Shown here piece after piece: positions 55,280-64,000 of a DNA stretch of 64,000 nt; positions within the stretch are counted from its first letter, which is position 1, and each line of letters begins with the position of its first letter. The stretch is from Dipteris shenzhenensis. Its lineage: Eukaryota > Polypodiophyta > Polypodiopsida > Gleicheniales. Both the position numbers and the translations under genes were made by a program. The notes under the pieces were generated by a model. That model did not search any database. It was not told where the DNA came from and worked only from the letters and a program-made list of their open reading frames with translations. Where the stretch lies: assembly GCA_047967505.1 (NCBI GenBank), contig CM106539.1. The stretch is one strand, 5' to 3'.

Positions 55280-55725
55280 ATATAAATAAGGGCAAAAGTA
55301 TTCCAAGCCGCTGCGGTGACTGGAGGCCCGGTGGTGCCATCTAGATAATCAACTACAATTCATCAAGTGAAAATTGAGCAAAAGAGATTACAATGTACAT
55401 CTACATCCAATAACAGGCTATATAAAAATTAACAACTTATACTGAGCAAAAATTGAACTGAGGATCTTACATTTATAAAAACTCAGCAAATTGTTGAGAG
55501 CCTTAAAGGCCAAAAGATTACATCTAGCGACCATAACCATTCAAATATAAAAGTTAACGACACTGCATACTGAGAGCCTCAAATTGAACAAAAAGAGATT
55601 ATATAAATGTAATAAAAACTCAGCAATTGCTGAGAGCCTTAGAGACCAAAACATTACATCTAGCGAGCTAAAAGATACTGAGAGCCTTAGAGGCCAAAAG
55701 ATTACATCCAGCCACCATTGTTGAG
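55280..55725 (+). repeat. Short interspersed tandem units (GAGAGCCTTARAGGCCAAAA)
   Basis: GAGAGCCTTARAGRCCAAAA followed by RATTACATCTAGC recurs at about 55496, 55634 and 55679, with AAAACTCAGCAA preceding the first two copies. Confidence 0.7.
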
Positions 55726-56479
55726 TGGTTATGAGCCTTGTCTAAGCAAGAGGAAATTTGTACAACTTAGTATTGTCGCTAGCCCATCTTGTTGCATTAA
55801 AAAAATTTAGGGAGCCAACGGAGGAGATGATGGAGAGGCCGAAGACCATGCACATTGCCAAAACTCAGATTACGACCCCCCCAACAAGTCGAGAGTACTC
55901 TACATGAAAATGCTGAGGCCTTCGTCGACATCTAGGGGGAACCCATATAGCACAGCCATAAAGAGGCCAGAGGTGAGCATGTCATCTTGGGTGGTGACAT
56001 GCAGATATGGGGACAATTGACTATGGGAACGAAGGGTGTCCACTAGTGCTAGCATTTCTACTCTAGGTGAGTGCAATGCAATCACCTTATATGAGAAGGC
56101 AAATAACATTGGGATCACAGTGCCTGAGGGGGTGTGGTAGTAGGCATGGTGAAGATGAGTGGGTGAGCAGCAAATGAGTAGGGGAGCAGATGAGTGACGA
56201 CAGTTGGAGGGAGCATGGAGCAAACTAGAGCAGGGGCAAAAAAGAGCTGGAGGAGGATATGTGGAGCAAAGTAGTAGAGCATGTGGAGCAAAGTAGCAGA
56301 GCAGGGGCAGATGAGAGCAATGTAGTAAGATGCCAAATGCCATGATCTTATATATTATAAAGTTCAAGCCACCATGGTGGCTACTCGGGGTTCCATCCAT
56401 ATTAATTGTAGGCCACCGCTGTGGAATCTTAGGCACCACCCTAGATGGGCTGGTAATCATGAAGTAGATGCCCAGTGGT
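55726..56479. other. Stretch without a firm gene
   Basis: A 206-codon minus-strand frame (56520-55900) is open but low in information (His, Leu, Ser-rich with CSTYPPPALFCPCSSLLHAP). I recognise nothing in it. It is probably a chance frame over repetitive DNA. Confidence 0.3.
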
Positions 56480-57010
56480 GGGTGAGTAGGCCATTGCAAT
56501 GGCTGGTAATTAACTGCCAATCTAGTGGAATCTTAGCCATGATAGACATGGATGATGAGAGCCACCACCACCGGGTAGTAATTACCCCACAAAAGTAAAT
56601 CATGAAGCCTAATCACCTCTAATCACTCATTACCATGCACTCGAGTACTCTATTGAGCATGCAAGCCCAATGATTGGTAATTTACTACACTTGTAGTAAT
56701 CATGCATGCAAGCTCGATGGTGGTAGCTGGCAGGTGAGTAACTGCGAGCCACTGCAGTGGCTGGTAATTAACTGCCAGCTTGGTGGCCATAGGTGTGGCT
56801 GATTAGAGCCACCACCACCGGCCACTAATTACCACAAAAGTAAATCATGAAGCCTAATCACCTCTACACTCATTACCATGCACTCTCATACACTATTGAG
56901 CATGCAAGCACGGTGACTAGTAATTTGACTAGTAATTTATTGCACTCATAGTAATCATCACATGCAGATGAGTATTTGTAGGCCATTGCGGTGGTTGGTA
57001 ATTAACTGCC
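56480..57010 (+). repeat. Tandem repeat of about 255 bp, two copies plus a partial third
   Basis: Copies start with GGCCAYTGCRRTGGCTGGTA near 56490, 56750 and 56990. Each contains GCCACCACCACCGG, AAATCATGAAGCCTAATCAC and GAGCATGCAAGC in the same order. The start includes near-perfect palindromes (CCATTGCAATGG, CCACTGCAGTGG). Confidence 0.85.
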
Positions 57011-57032
57011 AGTCTTGTGGCCACAAATGAAA

Positions 57033-58560
57033 AACACTGTTGGAAGTTTAAAGAGTAAGCTACAAGACCCTGTAAGAAGATTACGATAGGGTTGTGCACG
57101 AGCTCGCCATGGCTTTCGACAATTTTGAAAAGCAATCCGTCGTCATGAGGGATTTCCAAACTAGAGTGAAAGTCTTGGAAATGGCATATGTTGATGTTTT
57201 TGAGCAATTTAAGTAGCTTCAACAAATGCTAAGGGATTCAGATGAAGCTATTGCACAGAGTGAGCAAAGAATGGAGGAGATGAAGGAGAACGTCTGTAGC
57301 CTTAGGATGAGGGAGGAAGGAATCAAGAAATAACTTCATCATGTATAGAGCAAGACTGTGGTATTGACGGCCACAATAGTTAAATTGGATGCCTATCCTG
57401 CTATCCAAAAGGGTCAGAAATGCATGGTCTACCATACCCCCATCATAGACGATTGCATGATCTGATGGCCTACGTGCTACCACCCTGTGTACATTTTTTG
57501 GTTTGGGGTATTTGTGCATGCAAGTTCACAATGTAAAGAATGCCATTTGCCATTGCCTAGGTCATGGATAGATCAAATGTGCAATGGGTGACATTGAAAG
57601 GCATAGAAGAGAAGAAGTAGAGAAGCGCATCAAGGAGCTCTGAGATAGGTTTGAAGAAGTTAGAAGTGATGGGGACATCGCAGACAAGGAGCTAGCAATG
57701 ATGCAAAAGGAGCTTGAAGATCAGAGAGCCAAAAAGGAGGGTCTTTAGAAATAGCTCTGCAACATGCAAAATGCATTGAACATTGAAAAAGACCAGATCA
57801 TGGAGGAGCTTGAAAGGGAGAATGCAAAAACCAAAGTGGTGATGCAAGAACTGCGAGAGAGCTTCAAGGCCAAGAAGGATGGGGCAAAGAGCTGCCAGGA
57901 TGGAGAAGACAATGAGGTAGCTCTCCAGGCTAGGAATGATGTAGAGAGCAGCCACAGTGGAGCAAGTTGCAGTAGCCACGGTGGGGGTTGTTTTTTCGAA
58001 ACACTGTTGGAATTTCAAAGAGTAAGCTACAAGACCCTACAATAAGATTATGATAGGGTTGTGCACGAGCTTGCCGTGGCTTTTGACAGTTTTGAAAAGC
58101 AATCAGTCATGGGGAGGGATTTCCAAACTTGAGTGGAAGTCTTGGAAATGGCCCATGTTGATGTTTTTGAGCAATTTATGTAGCTTCAACAGATGCTAAG
58201 GGATTTAGATGAGAACCTGTTACACAGAGTGAGCAAAGAATGGAGGAGATGAAGGAGAGCATCTGGAGCCTTAGGATGAGGGAGGAAGGAATCAAGAAGC
58301 AAATTCATCATGTACATAACAAGACTATGGTATTGAAGGCCGTAATAGTTAAATCAGATGCCTATCCTGCTATCCAGCAGGGTCTGAAATGCATGGTCTG
58401 CCATACCCCCATCATAGATGACTGCATGATCCGATGGCCTGTGTGCTACCACCCTGTGCACATTTTTTGCTTTGGGGTGTTTGTGCATACAAGATCACTA
58501 TGTAAATAATGCCATTTGCCATTGCCCAGGTCATGGATAGATCAAATGTGCATGCCTGCT
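57033..58560 (+). pseudogene. Duplicated coiled-coil plus RING-like zinc-finger gene, decayed
   Basis: A segment of about 560 bases (57033-57600) is repeated at 57999-58560, 966 bases apart. Each copy encodes a coil (DYDRVVHELAVAFDSFEKQS, then EQRMEEMKE and LRMREEGIKK) followed by a Cys/His region. In copy 2 this reads CMVCHTPIIDDCMIRWPVC, then YHPVHIFC and a later C. Copy 1 has lost one Cys (CMVY), one His and one Cys but keeps CKEC near the end, where copy 2 has a stop. Together they suggest an ancestral C-x2-C...C-x-H...C...C-x2-C finger, RING-like. A further coil (EKDQIMEELERENAKTKVVM) lies between the copies (57650-57960). A RING-type E3 ligase role is possible but unproven. Stops occur in both copies. 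Confidence 0.55.
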
Positions 58561-60030
58561 AACAACTATCGACGACGAGAAAGTAGATGCCACAGCTCAA
58601 TTTGCCATTTGGGCAAAAAATGCAAAAGACAAGGAGCTCAAATTGAACAAGGCCAAGTCTGAGCCTGACTGTAAGGAAAAGGAGACTTAAGGGAGGAACC
58701 AGCCCCCTTTAGGAAAGGAGCAAGAAGGGCTGAGCCTACAACCAGGAAGCTCAAATCAAGGAAAAAGTAAGTGACATAAAGGGAGGGGCTGGGCCCCTAA
58801 AGGAAGGAACCAGCCCCCTTTGGGAAAGGAGCAAGGAGGACCAAGCCTGCAATCAGGGAGCTCAAAAAGGCGACCTACTCAAAGTAATGTGGAACCAATC
58901 CCCTTGAAGGAAAGGAGTCCTTGAGATGTAATCTGCAGAAAAGGAGTCTTTGAGATGTAATCTGTGTGTAATCTATTAAATTATTAATCTTCTCCAAAGT
59001 TTACTTAGGCAATGTTTTCTCAACTACGTGACTAGGTAGTGTCCTTTGACAGGGCCAAGGACCATAATGTGAGACGAAAGATTTCGATTAGACAACTAAT
59101 GTGAGAGTGAAATATTTCGATTAGTCAGTTGTATGAAAGAAGAATGAGAAGGTCGGGCTCAATGAACTCTCTTCCTATTTAAGTGTAGTGCAGACACAAC
59201 TAAAAGCCCATTATGAAATCTAGCTCCAAAACTCTGTACACCGATCCACTTACTACAAATTTATGGCATACCCAAAAGACTTTGGAATGCTTTTGTTCTA
59301 ACTGAGAACAATGTTGGATGACCTCCTCACAGAAATAGATCTGGAGAAGAGGGAGGAAAATAGCTACAAGGAGGACATGCTTTGCAATTGGATGTATGAC
59401 TTGGAGTCGGCAAAGACGGTGAATATTAATTTCCCTAGCTATTGTTTTCCCTTCTCCTTTAAGGTACTTGTCAAGCTCATGATGTAGGTTTCTTTTGGTA
59501 GGACATCGTGGAGGTGCAAAGTTGTATAGAGCGCAAATACTAGGATGAAGAGGACCCCGAGCGAAAGGAGGAGTCACTATGGGCGTACAAGTCGACAAAG
59601 GCAAGCAAGTAGTTGGTGGTCCGAGTGTGTAATGAGGTCTATGATAGTTCATCAGATTGGCCTAAAGAGCTGGGAGACACTTGCTATAGAGAGGTTGAAA
59701 AGATAGTTGGGAGTTTGGAATTTCCTTAAGCTGCAAAATGTCAACATATTTTGAAAAGTAAAAATCTTGTAGGCATTTCTTGGACTTGTGGAATTTCTCG
59801 GATTGCCATCATCCATGATGTATGGTTCTCGTAATACCTGATTTTGTGTCAACCTGCTTCCATGTTAGTACTTAAATGTTTTAAGTAGCCCGGTGGTTGA
59901 AATCTGACAGTTAAAGATAACCAGTCTAAAGGGGATTATTTTAGTATAGCACTGTGTAACAAATTTTAGGATAGCATGGTGATAATGTAGGATATGTGGT
60001 GGTGGTTGGTTGCACTAGGATATAAACAGC
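58561..60030. other. Mostly non-coding stretch with a short tandem duplication
   Basis: GGAACCAGCCCCCTTTRGGA starts at 58695 and 58806 (111-bp units), with a weaker third start (GGAACCAATCCCCTTGAAGG) at 58891. The minus-strand frame 59652-59200 (150 codons) has no recognisable family. Confidence 0.5.
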
Positions 60031-60031
60031 C

Positions 60032-60500
60032 ACCAGTGCGGTGGTTTGCTTCTATTATTACAAGATGAATGGATTTGTGGATGTGTGGATTCGTTATGGG
60101 ATTTAATAAAACCAGCGCAGTGGTTGGCTTCTATTATTACAAGATGAATGGATTTGTGGATATGTGCATTCATTATGGGATTTAATAAAACCAGCGCGGT
60201 GGTTGTTTGGGATATACTAAAAACAAGCATGGGATTTATCATTAGGAATTTTCAAAAAAAATTTAATAAAACCAGCGCAGTGGTTGTTTGGGATACACTA
60301 GAAACAAGTAACTATGAGCTTTAATAAAACTAACATGGTGGTTGTTTGGGATATACTAAAAATAAGATTTATTGTTTGGTATTTACAAAAAACTTACAAA
60401 AAACAATTTAATAAAACCAACATGGTGGTTGTTTGGGATATAATAAAAATAAGCATGGGATTTACAAAAACAAGAGCGGTGGTTAGTTTGGGATTTTCTA
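60032..60500 (+). repeat. Tandem repeat, about seven units with CCAGCGCGGTGGTTG core
   Basis: Core starts at about 60032, 60112, 60191, 60272, 60330, 60417 and 60470. Most units have TTTAATAAAA before the core and TTTGGGATATACTAAAAA after it. The first two units share a longer insert (CTTCTATTATTACAAGATGA). Confidence 0.85.
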
Positions 60501-60860
60501 AAAGAAGCATAGTCTCAAATACATTTTCCATTTTCTAGGATAAGTGGAATATTGTTTCCTTGCAATGAGACTACATTTTCTTAGTACTATCTCAGTCGTC
60601 CTCATCCACTGCTTCAAGACACCCCAAGATGTGCTCATGCATGTCTAAATCCAATTTGAAGACACTCTTGCCCTTCTTTCATTGTGGCACAGGTTGCATC
60701 TAGAACTTTATAACTCTTACTAGATGAGAGTACACAAATGTTTGTGGACTCTTATGTAGCGATTCATAATTGCGACCTCTCTTGTATGGCTTTTTGTACC
60801 AAAAAGCTCCGACTACTACATCCCACTTCTCATAGGTTATTCCCTAATTATCCTTAAATG

Positions 60861-61760
60861 CTAGCTCAACCTTGTGCTTAGGTTTTGTGCACTACAACAA
60901 AAAGTATGGGTCATCTTCCTCGTTCTCACCAGAGGCAGCGACAACTGCAAAGTTATCCCCCTCTTCCAGACAGTTAATGAGGTCATCAAAACTCTCCCCA
61001 ATTGTGGTGAGTCTTTGTTTGTCTCTCTATTGTTTGTCACTCCATTTGAATGTAGAGGGAAAACTCGAACTCGCTCCCATGTCTTCATTGTTGCAATGTT
61101 CTCACAATCGTCATGATCCCTTATGATGCACACATTGCAGAAACAAGAAAGTTTTCTTGTTTTAATTAGTTGGCTGTTTGAAAAGCCCCATATGCTGTGC
61201 AGAACACAAACTCCTTTAATTTTCTTGCAATCATGCCGGCTTCTCCTTTGCACTTCATCCACTTTCACGAACACTCTGCATAGTACACTATTCTTAAGGC
61301 TTTGCTTACTGTATGTTGAATGCATGCTTGTGGAGAGGTTCGTTGTAAGCCATGTTACAACATCATGGGCATCATTGAGTTTTTCTTGAGGGCATGCTAA
61401 TTGGTGTTTAAACAGAGCTTTCTTAATAACAACACCACATCCATCATGTTCACCCTTGCCATGGCTAGACCCAAAGAAATTCCACATCATGTCTAGACCG
61501 GTCAGGGATTTGAACCTTGAGACAAAGTAGAATCCATGGGCTGATTTAAATTGAGAGGAAGCACCATCTAACCACACCCAATGTTGTTTTATATTTTTTG
61601 CATGGGGATTTTTCTTTTTTATCCATTCCCAATGCAGTAGAAAAGCATGCAGCACAAATAAGGTGTCATGTTTCCTATCATCTTAAATGTAGAAATGGTA
61701 TGTGTGTTGCACGAATCTTGAAGCTACATATTGCCATTGATGCCATGGCCATGATCAGTC
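60861..61760 (-). pseudogene. Transposon-like protein with SQFK...HGKG..DG signature, broken
   Basis: The minus-strand open frame covers 61655-60861 but begins with GTG, and the same frame extends upstream through a stop near 61687 (HTYHFYI, stop, DDRKHDTLFV), so the gene is longer and interrupted. Core motifs: HWVWLDGASSQFKSAHGFYF, then MMWNFFGSSHGKGEHDGCGV. I recall this combination from large families of uncharacterised, repeat-associated proteins in plants and animals. The conserved Asp residues would suit a DDE-type nuclease, but that is inference. The C-terminal part has a Cys-rich patch (CFCNVCIIRDHDDCENI). No terminal inverted repeats were identified. Confidence 0.55.
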
Positions 61761-62819
61761 TAGAATAGACCTCCTAGAGAAGCTAGCTGGTGAGGCAAGC
61801 AAAGAATAGAAGTCAACTTACCGAAAAGAAGACAATGCTAAACCAAAGTTTTCACAAGGTCACGTCAAGGTGCATGCAGGTTGCAGGGTGGGGGCACGTT
61901 ACAGGTACTTAATCTTTCAAGATTTGATGGGTGGGAGGTGTGAAAATTTGAAATTTGCGAGAGTAGCAAAATTTTCAACTGCCAATTTCCCCCCGTCCAA
62001 CGATACATGTCAACAGAATTGGATATCCCAAACAAGTTCAATGTGGCTTAAAATGCTTCAAAACACAAATAGACCAAAGGGCATGCTATTGGGTTTGATG
62101 GTATGTATTATGAAATGCAATGACCTTTGGTATGATTATGAGCCATATAGCAAGCAAGTGCATGAAAAAAGAAGCAATTCAAAATTGTAAAGAGTGTTGG
62201 ATTTATTAAAAGATATTTGCACATGCACAAATTGCACATTTTCAACTTCTTCCATTTTAGGGTGAATCTAGATACCAATACCAATAACTATTAATGTTTT
62301 AAGACCACCATGTAGTAGTCACATAGTTTGGATTCCAAATTTTCAATCCATTTTGGTTTTCAACAAATTAAAAATAAGTTATGGAGGGTCCCCTCAAATG
62401 GGTGTGCATCACTTTAGCACAACATTGGAGGCCCATTAATCCATGCCTAATGTTCTCATTTAAGTGTGTCCTTGGGTTGAGGAGAAGCTCACCTAGTGTA
62501 CTTTTGAATGATTACTTGGTTGCATATATGTACATAATAAAATTTTGATGTTTTTGAATAAATTGCTATACCCTATAGTCTTCAGGATGCATGCTTCACA
62601 TGCAACATAGCACTTGTAATGCTTTAATGGACTCATTCCAAATCCTTATTTAATAATTTTTTTGTCTCATGTTCAAGTTTGGAATGTGTACTTCAACTTG
62701 AAGACATAGTTTGCCACATTCCATTGAGCAATGCATAAGTTATGCATCATGAAAGATACCTATATACAAAAAAGTCCTTGAACCTCACCAAAAATGGCTA
62801 CAATCAAGCAAACAATGAC
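61761..62819. other. Intergenic stretch without recognisable gene
   Basis: A 106-codon plus frame (61870-62190) has no features I can name. The rest is AT-rich. Confidence 0.4.
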
Positions 62820-63175
62820 CCTAAATGGTCCATATGGCTCCCGGAGTTGTTGCAAGAGTGAATCCACATGAGAAGAAGGGGGAGAAGAGAGGGGATGGGA
62901 AGCCAGAGACAAGAGAAGGGGAAGAGGGATGAGTGGAATTCACTAAAGGGAATAAGCAAGAAGAATACAAGATGCAACTCTTGGGAAAAGAAAGAGCTTC
63001 TATTCCTCAAAACTTGCATACAAAGACTGAAGACCAAAGTCAAACTTTTGGCCTTTTATACATGTCACTTTGTGAAGGAAGGGCCAACCCTATGCTAACA
63101 TTATCTTAGTATCTTTTCTACTCTGTGTGTTTTCAACCCTCTTGGGCCTATGGCTCCAAGGCAATTCCTATGAAA
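62820..63175 (-). mobile_element. Inverted solo/partial copy of the gypsy LTR
   Basis: Read on the minus strand, this matches 15290-15640 of the probable LTR in order: GGGCCCAAGAG-like start, AGGGTTGGCCC, GTGACATGTATAAAAGGCCA (TATA region, shared exactly over that stretch), TTGACTTTGGTCTTC, a pyrimidine-rich leader, and TGTGGA...TTGCAACAA. It is diverged, and only part of the LTR is recognisable. No internal gypsy sequence lies beside it. Confidence 0.75.
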
Positions 63176-63239
63176 ATCCATGAGGGCATTGTGCATATTT
63201 ACAAGATTACGCGAAAAGGCACAAAATGTAACAAAGTTA

Positions 63240-64000
63240 ACCAAGGCCATTTACAATGTCCCACCATACAACTGATGTGCGCTCATTATAAATCCTTTTG
63301 AGTATAATGGCCTTACTCATTAAAAGGTCTTTGTGAAGTTTCATGACCATCAACAACAAACACATATGGTATAAGCATATCGATGCACAAGTTTTTGGCA
63401 CTCATGCACCATACATGCTTCAAATTGAGGAAATGTGCATGTTGCACCATACAAATAATGTCTAAATATAATGAAAATTTGTAACTATAAATTTCATACT
63501 CATTAAAATGTCTTTGCAAAGTTTCTTGACCATAGGACACATAGAGGTATGATACAAGCATACTGATGCACAATTTTTTGATAGTAATGCATCATCCATA
63601 GTCAAAAATGAGAAAATGTGCATGTCCCACCATACAAATGATGTTTGATCATTATGGATATTTGAAATTATAAGATAATCACTCATTGAAAGGTCTGTGC
63701 AAAGTTCCATGAACATTGGATAGATAGAGGTACATGGTATAAGCATACCGATGTATTTTTTGCAACTACACACCATGCATTTCAGAAAGGAGAAAATGTG
63801 CACGTACACCATTAAAATGATGTTTAGACCTTATAAACCTCTAAAATAGGAATTACATACTCATTTAAAGGTATTTATAAAGTATTGTAACCATACCATG
63901 CATAGATGGTGTGGTATAAGCATGCCGATTCCTAATTTTTTAATATTATGCATAATGATCACACAAAAATAATAAAATATGCATATCCCACCATACGAGC
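63240..64000. repeat. Tandem satellite, about 181-bp monomer, at right edge
   Basis: The anchor AAATGTGCATGTCCCACCAT (with variants) starts at about 63431, 63614, 63794 and 63975, spacings of 183, 180 and 181 bases. An earlier partial anchor lies near 63255. Within each monomer CTCATTRAAAKGTCTTTGCA, GACCAT and GGTATAAGCATACCGATG-like blocks keep the same order. The array continues past the window end. Confidence 0.9.

Noticed and set aside
62760-62795. A second gypsy primer site after the inverted LTR copy
   Set aside because: The minus strand reads CATTTTTGGTGAGG at the right place, but it lacks GGCGCC and diverges too far to claim.
1-64000. CRISPR arrays, bacterial operons, riboswitches or phage genes
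   Set aside because: No direct repeats with unique spacers and no prokaryotic gene structure. All signals (introns, LTR elements, TNL) are of a plant nuclear genome.

Overview
This window is eukaryotic nuclear DNA from a land plant, with low gene density and heavy repeat content. The evidence is a TIR-NBS-LRR resistance-type gene with spliceosomal introns, plant-type copia and gypsy LTR retrotransposons with tRNA primer sites, an L1-type LINE, Helitron-type helicase remnants, a satellite array and long (GA)n tracts. The style of the TNL and the sparse genes would suit a large, repeat-rich genome such as a bryophyte, fern or gymnosperm, but I cannot fix the lineage from sequence alone. A run of 100 N at 8124-8223 is a scaffold gap.

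Left part (1-14.6 kb): pieces of an OB-fold/RPA-like gene (306-942 and 2463-3057, plus strand); an AT-rich stretch with strong palindromes; on the minus strand possible small exons (4343-5170), a decayed PIF1/Helitron-type helicase (5304-7235) and a truncated gypsy polyprotein (7236-8649) that abuts it; then AACCTA-rich DNA, G tracts, a 0.5-kb (GA)n tract and a G-rich minisatellite.

Centre (14.6-31.2 kb): a large, decayed Ty3/gypsy element (probable 5' LTR 14638-15769, primer site, minisatellite, gag, then RT, RNase H and integrase to 20657). It is followed by a minus-strand, TATA-equipped, coiled-coil frame (about 20770-22476) resembling the antisense extra ORFs of some Tat-lineage gypsy elements. 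The same class of TATCCCGCCGA-type minisatellite precedes both gag and the antisense frame, in opposite orientations. A complete copia insertion follows at 24405-31121, with 257-bp LTRs, target duplication GAACT, primer site and polypurine tract. It is recent by LTR identity yet its coding part is badly damaged. It splits an older coiled-coil frame.

Right part (31-64 kb): an unknown 150-codon ORF, a second helicase remnant (33.5-34.3 kb), direct repeats, and the one convincing host gene, a four-exon TNL (37838-42189) with its own TATA box. Its N-terminus is an unusual chain of hydrophobic segments ending in YRT, ahead of the TIR domain. It is followed by repeat-rich gene-poor DNA, a foldback hairpin (47817-48050), a decayed L1-type LINE (about 48.9-54.4 kb), a duplicated coiled-coil/RING-like pseudogene (57.0-58.6 kb), a minus-strand transposon-like pseudogene (60861-61760), an inverted copy of the gypsy LTR (about 62.8-63.2 kb), and a tandem satellite of about 181 bp running off the right edge.

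The strongest candidates for something undescribed are the membrane-segment TNL, the bidirectional minisatellite/antisense-ORF arrangement of the gypsy element, and the coiled-coil/RING-like family.
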